A stretch of 64,000 nucleotides of DNA, from assembly GCA_031430575.1 (NCBI GenBank), contig JANPBT010000067.1, positions 1 to 64,000 on the forward strand, written 5' to 3'. The notes beneath the pieces were generated by a model. It had not been told where the DNA came from. It worked only from the letters and a program-made list of their open reading frames with translations, and made no database searches. A program made the translations under genes and the position numbers. Position 1 is the stretch's first letter. Each line of letters begins with the position of its first letter. This document shows positions 1-9,583 of the stretch, one piece after another. This stretch comes from JANMDS01 sp031430575. GTDB taxonomy: Bacteria > Pseudomonadota > Gammaproteobacteria > Burkholderiales > Casimicrobiaceae.

Positions 1-953
1 ACACCGGCTTCCGTGCGCCAACGTTGCCTGAGACGTATTCCCTGCAAACCCAGACGAATACAGGTGGCGCGTATGACGATCCGTTTTACAACGCAACCGT
101 CGGCTGCGATAAGATTTTTGATGGCAAATACTGTAACGCCCAGTTGACCGTGCGCCAAGGTGGCAATCTCAATCTCCAGCCTGAAAAATCGAAATCATTT
201 ACCTTAGGTGCATTGTTTGAGCCGACCAAAGATATTTCGTTGAGCTTGGATTATTTCCGTATTACGCAGAAGGATTTGATTGGCATTCCAAATCCTGATG
301 GAATCCTCGATTCGTTCATCGAAGGCTTTAACAAGACGACCTTAACCAGCACATCAGTAGACTCCGATAAAGTATTCACCAAACTTGATTCAAAAACAGG
401 TAAGCCCGTTATTGATTACGTACTCGCGACGTACAACAATTTTGGCGAGCAAGTCACCGAAGGCATCGATTTCTCAGTCAAGGCAAAACTGCCGCGTACA
501 GAGATCGGCACGTTTTCATTGGGTTGGGACGGCACGTACCTGCTGAAGCAAAAAACGCGTGATGTTGGCGCGGCTGAATTCGGCGACAACGTGGTGGGTA
601 TCTACAACAATAGTTTTGGCCCGGTGATCCGCTTGCGCCACACTTCTTCGCTCGATTGGGAGCGCGGTCCGTTTAGTGCCGCGTTGACCTACATTTGGCA
701 ACAAGGCTACCAAGATGCACAACTGGGCGCTGACGGCAACGTGCGCAAAGTTTCGGCATATGATCTAGTCAATCTTTCTGGATCCTATACCGGCATCAAA
801 AATCTTAAGCTCACGCTCGGCGTGTTGAACTTACTTGATAACGATCCACCTTATTCCAATCAAGGTAATTCGTTCCAAGTTGGTTTCGACCAATCATACG
901 CTGACCCACGTGGCCGCACGTTCTACGTTAAAGCCTCTTACAAATTCTTTTAA
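1..953 (+). CDS. TonB-dependent outer membrane receptor, C-terminal part
   Basis: The gene enters from the left edge already in frame (codons start at base 3) and reads TGFRAPTLPE, the conserved beta-barrel motif of TonB-dependent receptors, so this is the 3' end of a larger gene and no start is visible. About 317 residues remain, with alternating hydrophobic strands and a C-terminal ASYKFF, the aromatic end recognised by the Bam machinery. A strong terminator follows. The next gene is a related receptor with the same FRAP motif and the same kind of end, so the two look like paralogues. The substrate (siderophore, peptide or glycan) cannot be read from the barrel. Confidence 0.9.
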   Translation, partial: TGFRAPTLPETYSLQTQTNTGGAYDDPFYNATVGCDKIFDGKYCNAQLTVRQGGNLNLQPEKSKSFTLGALFEPTKDISLSLDYFRITQKDLIGIPNPDGILDSFIEGFNKTTLTSTSVDSDKVFTKLDSKTGKPVIDYVLATYNNFGEQVTEGIDFSVKAKLPRTEIGTFSLGWDGTYLLKQKTRDVGAAEFGDNVVGIYNNSFGPVIRLRHTSSLDWERGPFSAALTYIWQQGYQDAQLGADGNVRKVSAYDLVNLSGSYTGIKNLKLTLGVLNLLDNDPPYSNQGNSFQVGFDQSYADPRGRTFYVKASYKFF

Positions 954-972
954 TCCAAGAAATTTAGGTAGC

Positions 973-1001
973 AAAAAAAGCCCGCGTAGCGGGCTTTTTT
1001 T
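973..1001 (+). terminator. Rho-independent terminator after first TonB receptor
   Basis: GC-rich stem AAGCCCGC/GCGGGCTT with a 3-nt loop, preceded by an A-run and followed by seven T, starting about 20 bases after the stop codon. Confidence 0.9.
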
Positions 1002-1028
1002 ATGCATAAAATATTCGCTAAAAGCGGC

Positions 1029-1047
1029 AAATCTGCGCCGCAGGTAC
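1029..1047 (-). repeat. 19-bp dispersed repeat
   Basis: AAATCTGCGCCGCAGGTAC between the two TonB receptor genes, after the first gene's terminator. Confidence 0.9.
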
Positions 1048-1153
1048 GCACTGAATTTGCGTCGCAAATTAAGGGAACTTTTACATGAAAATAAAATGTT
1101 TCCTGCTATCATTCACTGTGTATTTATCTAGATTTCCAAAGGGGATTTTCGTG

Positions 1154-3880
1154 ATGTTTTTTAAACGCAATGCGCTCTACAGCGCAGTTACCGTTGCCAT
1201 TTCTGCATCAGCCGTCATAAGCGGTAGTGCACTCGCGCAGCAAACGCAGTCTTCACAACAAGTGGAGAAAATTGAAGTTACCGGCTCAAACATTAAGCGG
1301 ATCGACGTTGAGACCGTCGCTCCGGTCACCGTGATCACGCGCGATCAAATCGAGCGTAGCGGTCAGATTACTGTCGGTGAGTTGCTGCGCAACATTCCGG
1401 CAAACTCGGGCGGTAGTTATGGTGAAAGTTTCTCTAACAGCTTTGCGCCGGGCGCAGCGGGTATTTCGTTGCGTGGCCTTGGTCAAAAAGCGACGCTGGT
1501 GTTGCTCAATGGCCGCCGCACTGCGAGCTACGGTTTTGCCCAAAACTTACAAGATTCCTTCGTTGATTTAAATTCGATCCCGACCACGGCGATCGAGCGT
1601 ATCGAAGTGCTGCGTGATGGCGCTTCCGCGATTTACGGCTCTGACGCCATCGCCGGTGTCGTTAACGTTATCTTTCGCAAAGACTACAAAGGTTTAGAGC
1701 TTTCAGCAAGCGGTGGCGCTTATGAAGGTAAAAACGATTATCGTTTCAATGTCGTCGGCGGTCTCGGCGATCCTGGCAAAGACCGTTGGAATGTGTTCGG
1801 CGTCATGGATTTTTATAAGCGCGGCGAGCTGCTGTTATCTGATACTGAATTTGGTGCGACGCGCGATTTTCGTGGTGTAGCGGGCGGCCGAAATTTCACG
1901 GGGTTGACTACTGGCGGCACATGGCGGCAATTGAGCGCGACCAACGCGTTAACCCCAAGCTTCAAAGCCATTTCAAGCTGCCCGTCTGGGCAAGTCTTAA
2001 CTGGTGCGCAAGCGGTCGAGGCTGGCTTGATCGCAGCGCCTCTTGGAAATGCAGCTTTCAACACTGCAACGAATACTTTTTGCTCCTTCGATCAAGCATC
2101 ACAAATTAGCGCTTTGCCTGGCACCCAGCGTCTTGGCTTCGTAGGTCGCGGCACGTATGATTTCGGCGGCAATATGTCCGGTTACGCTGAGCTTGGTTTG
2201 AGCCGTGTTGATACCGATCAGACGTTTACCTCGCCGTTCTTCGCGACCACGGGACTCCAAAAAACCGTTGCTGGTCTGCGTCCATTCGCGTACAACATTA
2301 ACTTCGCGCCGGGTGCAGCCGGCAATCCGTTTTCGACTAACGCCCGCTTCACCGGTAGCTTGCTCGGCTTAGGCACACGTGATAGCACAATTAATTCCGA
2401 TACGATTCGTTTGCTCGGTGGGTTGAAATACAACTTCGCCGGTTGGGATGCAGACTCCGCAGTCGGTTTCGCGAAAAACGAAGTGGAGTCGCTTGGCGTT
2501 AGGCGGATGTCGTTGTCTGGCGTCAGTGCTGCCTTCGGCGTTCCAGCGACGCCGCAGCCACCGGTTCCGCTTTCAACTTCCAGCGCGCTCAATTTGAATA
2601 ATATCGCCGCTTCGCCACAAGGGGTAATCGATAGCATCTTGCTGAGCTTGCCGCGTAAGGGCACTTCGGAGCTGACTTTCTTAGATACCAAGGCATCAAC
2701 AGAATTTGGCAAGTTAGAAGGTGGCGCGATTGGTCTCGCAGTCGGTCTTGAATACCGCTCCGAAAAGCTTCTCGATCAACCGTCGCAAGATGCGTTAAAT
2801 GGCAATGTTTTAGGTCAAGGCACAACGGCAACTAACGGTAAGCGCAATTCAACTGCGCTTTTCGCTGAGATGAGCCTGCCGCTCAACAATTCTGTTGAAG
2901 CACAGCTTGCTGTGCGCCATGATCGCTACAGCGATTTCGGCAGCACGACAAATCCAAAAATCGGTATGAAATTTAAAGTCTCGCCGCAATTTTTGGTTCG
3001 TGCAAACTACGGAACCGGCTTCCGCGCACCGAGCTTGCCTGAGATTTCACCTTCGTCGGCTACATTTTTCGTGACGATTAACGATCCGCTCAATAACAAT
3101 GCTGCAACGCAAATTTCCGGCGTCTACTCCGGTAACCCAGAGTTGAAGGCAGAAAAATCTAAGGGCACTACAGTCGGTATCGTCTTTGAGCCAAGCAAAG
3201 ATTTCAATATCGCCATCGATCTTTATGACCTGCGTTGGAAGAGTATCGTAGGCGCAGATACGTTCCAAGATATTGTGAATTCACGTGATCCATTGCGTGT
3301 TATCCGCGATCCAGCGAATAACAACGCGATCGTGACAGTGCTTAACGGCTACCGCAATCTCGCATCAACCAATACGCGCGGCATTGATTTCGATTTCCGC
3401 TACGGTTTTCCGCGTAGCGCATACGGAAAATTCGGTCTTTCTGCGTCGGGCACTTACATTGATTCGTTCACCGAAGAAGGCGACGAGTATGTCGATTCGA
3501 ATGGCGGCTCAAATACGATTCCTAGATTCCGTGGCAACCTTTCGCTCGGTTGGGATTACGAAGCGTTTAGCGCAACGGCCTCTGTGAATTACACGCAGGG
3601 CTGGAAGCAAGAGGGCGCAGTGGCTGCATCCTACTTCGCCGAGCAAGATCCACGCTTCCAAACCGGCACGTTGCCTGAGCGTACGCCGTCTAAGATCACA
3701 ATCGATCTTTTCGGCCGCTACAAAGTCAATTCGAAGTGGACTGTGTCGGCAACGGTACTTAACGTCGCCAACAAATTGCCACCTTACGATCCGGGCCTAG
3801 GCACTACATTGCTCTACGACTTCACGCAATATGACGTCCGCGGCCGTATTTTCCGCCTCGGTACCAGCTACAAGTTCTAA
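1154..3880 (+). CDS. TonB-dependent outer membrane receptor
   Basis: Complete receptor of 908 residues. I place the start at the ATG at 1154 (MFFKRNALYSAV), which follows an AAAGGGGA ribosome site and opens a clear signal peptide ending SALAQQ; an ATG 69 bases upstream has no such site. Next comes a plug domain (KIEVTGSNIKR, APVTVITRDQIERSG, GISLRGLGQKATLVLLNGRR, IEVLRDGASAIYGSDAIAGVVNVI), then a barrel with GTGFRAPSLPE near residue 640 and C-terminal GTSYKF. It should import a bulky ligand across the outer membrane using TonB-ExbBD energy. It lies next to a paralogue and convergent to an S9 peptidase, a pairing that hints at peptide substrates; this is inference. Confidence 0.92.
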   Translation: MFFKRNALYSAVTVAISASAVISGSALAQQTQSSQQVEKIEVTGSNIKRIDVETVAPVTVITRDQIERSGQITVGELLRNIPANSGGSYGESFSNSFAPGAAGISLRGLGQKATLVLLNGRRTASYGFAQNLQDSFVDLNSIPTTAIERIEVLRDGASAIYGSDAIAGVVNVIFRKDYKGLELSASGGAYEGKNDYRFNVVGGLGDPGKDRWNVFGVMDFYKRGELLLSDTEFGATRDFRGVAGGRNFTGLTTGGTWRQLSATNALTPSFKAISSCPSGQVLTGAQAVEAGLIAAPLGNAAFNTATNTFCSFDQASQISALPGTQRLGFVGRGTYDFGGNMSGYAELGLSRVDTDQTFTSPFFATTGLQKTVAGLRPFAYNINFAPGAAGNPFSTNARFTGSLLGLGTRDSTINSDTIRLLGGLKYNFAGWDADSAVGFAKNEVESLGVRRMSLSGVSAAFGVPATPQPPVPLSTSSALNLNNIAASPQGVIDSILLSLPRKGTSELTFLDTKASTEFGKLEGGAIGLAVGLEYRSEKLLDQPSQDALNGNVLGQGTTATNGKRNSTALFAEMSLPLNNSVEAQLAVRHDRYSDFGSTTNPKIGMKFKVSPQFLVRANYGTGFRAPSLPEISPSSATFFVTINDPLNNNAATQISGVYSGNPELKAEKSKGTTVGIVFEPSKDFNIAIDLYDLRWKSIVGADTFQDIVNSRDPLRVIRDPANNNAIVTVLNGYRNLASTNTRGIDFDFRYGFPRSAYGKFGLSASGTYIDSFTEEGDEYVDSNGGSNTIPRFRGNLSLGWDYEAFSATASVNYTQGWKQEGAVAASYFAEQDPRFQTGTLPERTPSKITIDLFGRYKVNSKWTVSATVLNVANKLPPYDPGLGTTLLYDFTQYDVRGRIFRLGTSYKF

Positions 3881-3903
3881 GCGCGAGTCAATAAGCGCTT
3901 GCG

Positions 3904-3935
3904 AAAAAAAGGCCGCTCATGCGGCCTTTTTTATT
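3904..3935 (+). terminator. Rho-independent terminator after second TonB receptor
   Basis: Stem AAAGGCCGC/GCGGCCTTT with loop TCAT, flanked by A7 and T6 runs, 24 bases after the stop codon. Confidence 0.9.
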
Positions 3936-4326
3936 GTTTGGCTCACGCCGTAATTCCAGACTTTTCACGCAAAAATTATTGGTGTGGTGTGCGCGCGACG
4001 CAGGCGGTGCATTCAAATTTCGAGGCGTATTTGAATTAAAAATGATCGAAAACATGCCAAATCTGCGCCGCAGGTATTTCGCTTTTTGAGTCTCAAAACG
4101 CCAAGACCGTGGCGGATTGGCGAAAAGCATCTGGGCAGTCGGCGTCGACCACTCGTCGGGTAAAAGACCGCCAAACTTGAATATTTTTATGTTCCAATTT
4201 GCGTAATGCATCCAATCGAAGTATCGATCAAATGTTTCAACGTTACGCATTCGCTTTATAAAACCCGATTTTAAAAATCACTAAAACGGCGACCCGCGTA
4301 AAGACATCGATATCAAAACGTGGAAA
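3936..4326. other. Gene-free spacer between convergent genes
   Basis: About 390 bases between two terminators. It holds one 19-bp repeat copy near 4068. A minus-strand frame of 120 codons crosses the region but includes the terminator and the repeat, has no ribosome site and resembles nothing I recognise, so I do not call a gene. Confidence 0.6.
4059..4077 (-). repeat. 19-bp dispersed repeat
   Basis: Full consensus, in the gene-free spacer at about 4 kb. Confidence 0.92.
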
Positions 4327-4356
4327 TGAAAAAGCCGCAAATATGCGGCTTTTTCA
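4327..4356 (-). terminator. Terminator of the S9 peptidase gene
   Basis: Perfect 13-bp inverted repeat (TGAAAAAGCCGCA with its complement) around loop AATA. The T-run on the minus strand suits the peptidase gene ending at 4385; the symmetric A/T flanks could work in both directions. Confidence 0.85.
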
Positions 4357-4384
4357 TTGACTGAATCAAAAAGCTAAAAGCAAA

Positions 4385-6418
4385 TTATTTCCCGATTTGA
4401 TCGTCGAGAAATTTCAAAATCTGATTGTATAGATCAACCCGATTTTCTTGCTTACCAAAACCGTGGCCTTCTTTCTCTTTCACCACATACGCCTTGGCTG
4501 GGTTGCCCGCAGCTTTTAGCGCTTTATCCATGCGGTTGATTTGATCGATGGGCACGCGCACATCATCTTCACCGGCATAGAGAAACACAGCGCCTTTGAT
4601 TTTGCTCGCGTTGTTTACAGGAGAAAGATCGCGCACTTTTTGTGAACGCAAATCGTCCGTGCCGATGATGGCTTTCCAAAACTCAACTGCAGGTGGGCTG
4701 CTCACGTAATCGGTATCGAGCGAAGTATTTTGGTAAACCAAATCAGCGACCGCCAAGCCCGCGACTGCGCACTTGAAGAGATCGGGGGTTTTGACCATCG
4801 CTTGAAGTGCTGCGTAACCACCGTAGCTACCGCCTGAAATGCATGCGCGTTTTGGATCGGTATAGCCTTGCTCGATCGCCCATTTCAATGCATCTTCGTG
4901 ATCCTCAGACATCTGGCGACCGATCGTGCCAAAGCCCGCTTGATAGATTTTCTGACCAAATCCCGGAGTGATGCGGAAGTTTGGCACTAAGACTGCGTAA
5001 CCACGCGAGGCGAATAACTGCCCTTCACGGTAACCAAATCCACTGCCGAAGGAATCCGCGCGGGCTGCAGGGCCGCCATGGATATGCACAACCGTAGCGA
5101 GCTTCGTGCCGGGTTTGTAATCGTGCGGTAGGAAGAGATAGCCGGTGATTTCGAGGCCATCACGCGTGTTGTAGCGAATGGGCCGCTGCTCTACAAGCTT
5201 ATTTTCTAACCACGGCCGACCCGTGCCGATTTCTTCGAGCGTTTTCTTAACATCGTCGAGGAAATACCACTTTGCGGGTTTGATATCGGAATATGCGGTA
5301 ACCAGATATTTTTTCCCATCGGGTGTGCGTTGAAAACTATTAAACGTGCCCGGTAACGCAGCATCGAGCATTTGCTGCAATTTGGCGCGGCTCTCCTCGG
5401 TCCACACTGTTTCAGGTTTATCGCCGTCAACTCGGTAGCCAACGATTTTGTCCTCGCGGCTTACCAGCACGCCCGATACGCTTGCGCCTTGCGAGTCAGC
5501 CCCCATATCGAAGCGCGGGTGTGATGCGATGAGTTCTCCCACCTGCTTTTTGCTAGGATCGTAGCGGAAAACGCCCATCGTATTGCGGCCTTTATTGGTC
5601 GCGATTTGAAGCATTTGATCGTCTGACTCAAACGCCAGCGGTACGAAGACGTCACCTTTGTCGCGCGAATAACGGGTGATTTCCTCCCATGGGGAATCGG
5701 CGCCTTTGCGATAGAAAACGACCCGCGTTAACTCATCTTTTACGCCCGCGACGACCACGCGCGGCACGAGCTTACTATCCATCATCCAATCAGAGGTGAG
5801 ATTTGAGGGTCGTCCTTGGGTAATGATCGCCGCGCGCCCCGTGTTGAGATTCATGCGATAAAGATCTTCCGAATCTTCAGATGTGGTGTTACCCGACACG
5901 ATAATTTCATCTTCGTTATTCGGAATCGTCCTGAAAAAATCGTAGTAGCGATATACATTGTTGTTGCGCGCACGTTGCTCGCGAAGCGTAGCCGAAAGCT
6001 GCTTATTTGCGCCACCTTCCCGACCGACGACGAAAAGACCACCACCGTCAAATTGGCCTGCACCGGTGGGTGAATTTGCCTGCCCCAGCGAATACACAAT
6101 CTTGCTATCGCCAACCCAGTTGATCCCCACGACGTCGTAGTTCTCGTAACCCGTGATGATGGTGCCTTTGCGTGACTCCATATCGATCACCACAATATTC
6201 ATACGCCCGCGTGCGGGGGCGGTCGCGGCGAGATACCTTCCCGATTTTGAAAGCGTGACACCCGACAGCAGCGGGCTTTTCCAAATCTCTTCGACACTCG
6301 GTGCGGTATAGCCAACCTTTGGTTGTGCGACTGCCGCGTTAGAAAGCGTAAGCCCCAGCGCGACGACCGTCGCTGCCAAGCCCGCGCGCGGCATCCAGCC
6401 GCTTAAAAATAGTTTCAA
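4385..6418 (-). CDS. S9 (prolyl oligopeptidase) family serine peptidase, secreted
   Basis: Two-domain peptidase: an N-terminal beta-propeller-like region and a C-terminal alpha/beta-hydrolase domain. The catalytic Ser lies in GGSYGGYAA (about residue 531), the Asp in AGEDDVRVP, and the His in KEGHGF near the end. The S9C/S9A-type family cleaves short peptides. I prefer the TTG start at 6418, because AGGAG sits 7 bases before it and it opens a signal peptide (LKLFLSGW..LTLSNAAVAQ); the GTG at 6451 would make 688 residues but has no ribosome site. Product about 677 residues, probably periplasmic. It converges on the TonB receptor genes, so peptides imported there could be its substrates (inference). 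Confidence 0.88.
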   Translation of the reverse strand: MKLFLSGWMPRAGLAATVVALGLTLSNAAVAQPKVGYTAPSVEEIWKSPLLSGVTLSKSGRYLAATAPARGRMNIVVIDMESRKGTIITGYENYDVVGINWVGDSKIVYSLGQANSPTGAGQFDGGGLFVVGREGGANKQLSATLREQRARNNNVYRYYDFFRTIPNNEDEIIVSGNTTSEDSEDLYRMNLNTGRAAIITQGRPSNLTSDWMMDSKLVPRVVVAGVKDELTRVVFYRKGADSPWEEITRYSRDKGDVFVPLAFESDDQMLQIATNKGRNTMGVFRYDPSKKQVGELIASHPRFDMGADSQGASVSGVLVSREDKIVGYRVDGDKPETVWTEESRAKLQQMLDAALPGTFNSFQRTPDGKKYLVTAYSDIKPAKWYFLDDVKKTLEEIGTGRPWLENKLVEQRPIRYNTRDGLEITGYLFLPHDYKPGTKLATVVHIHGGPAARADSFGSGFGYREGQLFASRGYAVLVPNFRITPGFGQKIYQAGFGTIGRQMSEDHEDALKWAIEQGYTDPKRACISGGSYGGYAALQAMVKTPDLFKCAVAGLAVADLVYQNTSLDTDYVSSPPAVEFWKAIIGTDDLRSQKVRDLSPVNNASKIKGAVFLYAGEDDVRVPIDQINRMDKALKAAGNPAKAYVVKEKEGHGFGKQENRVDLYNQILKFLDDQIGK

Positions 6419-6672
6419 AACGTTTCTCCTGATGATCTTGATTTCAGTCACAGAGTTTATTGCTTTTGCGGCAATGATTTCGGCTCTAAATGACCAATGC
6501 CCAAAAGTCGAGGATGAATCTCGTGTTGTTGATTAAGTTTCTCAGTCTGTGCGTTTGCAGAAATTCGTGCGCAGATGGATTGAGGCCATTCATCGCGTCG
6601 CAATCCCCCATTTAGGGGATGTAGATTTTTTGCCCATCGCTACAATCGTTTTCAACTCCCGAGCATCTATTT

Positions 6673-9507
6673 GTGAACGATTCCGCCACGACACCTAACG
6701 CAACACAGTCGCCGCAAAGCATCGGGCCGTACTCGCTCATTGAGCAAATTGGCTCTGGCGGAATGGGCGACGTGTGGCGGGCACGGCGCACGGATGGCCA
6801 TCTCGATCGCGAAGTCGCGATCAAGCGCATCGCGCTGGGCATGCGCACCATGGCCATGCGAGAGCGCTTTACGCGCGAGCGGAAAATTCTCGAAAAACTC
6901 AATCACCCCAATATTGCACGGCTCTACGATGCCGGCGTTAGCGATGCTGGGCAGCCCTATCTTGTGTTGGAATGTGTCGAGGGGGAACGCATTGATTTGT
7001 ATTGCGATCATCGCAAGCTCGCGATCACAGCCCGGGTGCGATTATTTTTGCAAGTGTTAAGCGCGGTTGCGCATGCCCATCAGCATTTGGTCGTGCACCG
7101 CGATCTAAAGCCTGGCAACGTGCTCGTCACCCCAGACGGGGAAGTGAAGCTGCTCGATTTCGGAATCTCCAAGCTGCTTGAAGAAACGGAAGGCCAAAGC
7201 GATTTAACGCGCGATGCCGGGCGTATCCTTACGCCAGAATACGCTGCGCCCGAGCAGCTCACCTTGCACCCAATCACCACCGCCTCCGATGTGTATTCCC
7301 TCGGCGTGTTGCTCTATCATTTGCTTACCGGGTGCTTGCCCTACGGTGCGGCTGCAGCTGCACCGGCTGCGTTGGTGCGCGCCATTATTGAAACCGAGCC
7401 CACGCGCGCCTCCGTTGCAGCCGGGCGGGTTACGCGCGTGCAGCCCGAAAAACCTGCGGCGCAGATTTCGGCAATTTCAGGCACATTTTTGGCTGCTGAT
7501 GCGGTTGCTGACAATTCAACCGGAGAAGCCGCCGCCGACGCCGCAGCTGAAGCAAATACGCGCGACGTTACCCGCGAGATCAGAGCGCTCCGGCGGGCAA
7601 CGAGCATTGCGAAATTGCGATCCCATCTTTCTGGCGATCTTGATAATATTTTGGCCAAAGCGCTGCGCAAAGATCCTTATGAGCGCTACGCTTCGGTGCA
7701 AGAGTTTGCCCAGGATTTGCTAGCGTATCTTGAGCTTAAACCCGTCAAAGCCCAGCCCGATTCTGTTGCGTATCGGGCGCGCAAATTTATGCAGCGCAAT
7801 CGCGGCGCGGTCGCGGCTGGCGCGCTTTGTGCGCTCGCAATTTTGGGTGGCGTTGCATCAACGGCGTGGCAGGCGATTGAAGCGCGTAAGCAGGCGGCGA
7901 TTGCCCGCGCCGAGATGCAAAAGGCCGAGGCGATACGGGATTACCTCGTGGGTATCTTTAGATCAGCGAGCCGGGACGTCACGGAATTTCCTAAGCGGGG
8001 CGAGACCACGACGCGGGAATTGCTCGATTCCGCCGCGCAACGGGTCGAGACCGCATTTCCCACGCAGCCAGCCTTGCGCGGATTTTTATACGAGACGTTA
8101 TCTGGCGTCTATTTTGATCTCGATCAGCTGCCGCAAGCGCTCACCACCGCGCAGCGCTGGGAAGCCGGCCTCAGCGCTGGCAGCCTAAGCGCCTCGCCGT
8201 CGATTGAGCGCGCCCCCGCCATTGCAGCGCTCGTGCAACAAGGGGTGACGTTGACGCGAATGGGACGCGCAAAAGAAGCGCTCGAAGTGCTCACCCGTGC
8301 CCGCGATATCGCTAGCCTGCGTAGCCAGCCGCACGATGAGCTCTGGGCACGGATTCACCTTGCGTTGGCGCTCTTGCATGCGGAAGAATATTCCCATGAT
8401 GCGGCAGCGACCTCGATGGCGGAAGTTGGTCGCGTAAAGGTGCAATCTCCCAGCCTAGTCATTGAGCGCGCCTACGTTGAAGGTTTATCGGACTTACGCA
8501 GAGGGAAGCTCCGATCAGCAAAAGAAAAAATGACTACTGTGGTTAAGGGGTTGGAAGTGGCTGTGGGCTCTAAATCGGTACGCACCGCGGAAGCTCGTTG
8601 GCGTTTGGGCGTCATTGCGTACTATCGAGGCGATTGGATCGAAGCTGAGGCGGCCTTGCGTTCCGCACTTGATACGATTCAGGCTGTTAGTGGGCAAACT
8701 CACCGTGACACGATCGTTATAAAGCGGGAATTGGCAAACGTACTTGTTCGTCAGGGTAAGTGGCCCGAGGCGTTCAAGTTGGCAGACGAATCGTTGCTTG
8801 CCGCCCGAGTTCGAGCAAAGACAGACCCAAACCATATGTATTTGGCGAGCGTGTTGCAGTCCTGGGGACGTACGCGTTTGTTCGCGGGCGATATTGTTGG
8901 TGCCGATTTGGCCTTCTCAGAAGCGCTGAGTTCTGTTCGGCGAACTTCAACCGAAGAACAGTTTGAGGCATTCATGTTTTTTGATTTAGCGCAGACCGCT
9001 TTTTTAAAGGGGAACTTAAAGTCGGCGAAAAATTACGCTGAAAAAGTAGTTGCTGCGTACACAGAAACGCAGGGAAAAGATTCAATTGTTACCGTTACAG
9101 GTAAATTGACAATGATTGAGGCGGTTCAAGAGCTCAATCCTGACCTTGCAAATAAATGGTGGGATGAAACTGCCGATGTGCCAATGACCGAGTTTGCGTT
9201 TCCGGCGGCGCTCCTGCGGGCAAAAGTGGGTCGCATAGAAGCCGCGGTTATAAGCAAATTAGATTTAGATTTGCCGCGCGAAATTGAGTTGATCCGAATT
9301 TTTAGCCAGCCGTACTCGGAGATCCCGGAGGTGCAATTTCGACTCGCTCAAACGGCAGTCCTTGCGGTAATCGGGCTCGGTCCGTCCGCAGATCGTTGCG
9401 CGCAAGTGATCTCACCCGTAGCGACAATTCGAAAATTTCAAGTTGAAGGCAGTCGGTGGGTCAACCGAACGATTTCTGCAACTGCGAAGTGCAAAAATTA
9501 TCGCTAA
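6673..9507 (+). CDS. Transmembrane Ser/Thr protein kinase with TPR-like C-terminal region
   Basis: 944 residues starting at a GTG. An N-terminal Hanks-type kinase shows the glycine loop IGSGGMGDVW (about 24), VAIK lysine, HRDLKPGN (about 142), DFG (about 162), APEQ and DVYSLGVLL. Between VRAIIETEP and LSGDLDNILAKALRKDP lies an Ala-rich insert of about 80 residues that contains a repeat copy read as KPAAQIS. A single membrane helix (about 376-400, AGALCALAILGG) leads to a helical C-terminal region of about 500 residues with TPR-like repeats. Such kinases are common in proteobacteria, with TPRs as partner-binding platforms. From about 8.5 kb the DNA becomes AT-richer. Targets are unknown. Confidence 0.9.
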   Translation: MNDSATTPNATQSPQSIGPYSLIEQIGSGGMGDVWRARRTDGHLDREVAIKRIALGMRTMAMRERFTRERKILEKLNHPNIARLYDAGVSDAGQPYLVLECVEGERIDLYCDHRKLAITARVRLFLQVLSAVAHAHQHLVVHRDLKPGNVLVTPDGEVKLLDFGISKLLEETEGQSDLTRDAGRILTPEYAAPEQLTLHPITTASDVYSLGVLLYHLLTGCLPYGAAAAAPAALVRAIIETEPTRASVAAGRVTRVQPEKPAAQISAISGTFLAADAVADNSTGEAAADAAAEANTRDVTREIRALRRATSIAKLRSHLSGDLDNILAKALRKDPYERYASVQEFAQDLLAYLELKPVKAQPDSVAYRARKFMQRNRGAVAAGALCALAILGGVASTAWQAIEARKQAAIARAEMQKAEAIRDYLVGIFRSASRDVTEFPKRGETTTRELLDSAAQRVETAFPTQPALRGFLYETLSGVYFDLDQLPQALTTAQRWEAGLSAGSLSASPSIERAPAIAALVQQGVTLTRMGRAKEALEVLTRARDIASLRSQPHDELWARIHLALALLHAEEYSHDAAATSMAEVGRVKVQSPSLVIERAYVEGLSDLRRGKLRSAKEKMTTVVKGLEVAVGSKSVRTAEARWRLGVIAYYRGDWIEAEAALRSALDTIQAVSGQTHRDTIVIKRELANVLVRQGKWPEAFKLADESLLAARVRAKTDPNHMYLASVLQSWGRTRLFAGDIVGADLAFSEALSSVRRTSTEEQFEAFMFFDLAQTAFLKGNLKSAKNYAEKVVAAYTETQGKDSIVTVTGKLTMIEAVQELNPDLANKWWDETADVPMTEFAFPAALLRAKVGRIEAAVISKLDLDLPREIELIRIFSQPYSEIPEVQFRLAQTAVLAVIGLGPSADRCAQVISPVATIRKFQVEGSRWVNRTISATAKCKNYR
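7450..7468 (+). repeat. 19-bp dispersed repeat
   Basis: In the Ser/Thr kinase gene, read KPAAQIS, inside the kinase insert. Confidence 0.9.
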
Positions 9508-9536
9508 ACTTTGCATTTTTTGAATTATTATTCACT

Positions 9537-9565
9537 ACCAAATCAACACGTTGTATTGATTTGGT
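9537..9565. terminator. Perfect hairpin between convergent kinase and small ORF
   Basis: ACCAAATCAA and its exact complement TTGATTTGGT enclose a 9-nt loop. It lies 30 bases after the kinase stop and 19 bases after the minus-strand small ORF stop. There is no long T-run on either side, so it may end transcription weakly in both directions or protect RNA ends. Confidence 0.5.
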
Positions 9566-9583
9566 TTAACGATCAATTAACTA

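Noticed and set aside
3888..4250. Minus-strand frame of 120 codons between the receptor and the peptidase
   Set aside because: It reads through a terminator and a repeat copy, has no ribosome site and matches no family I know.
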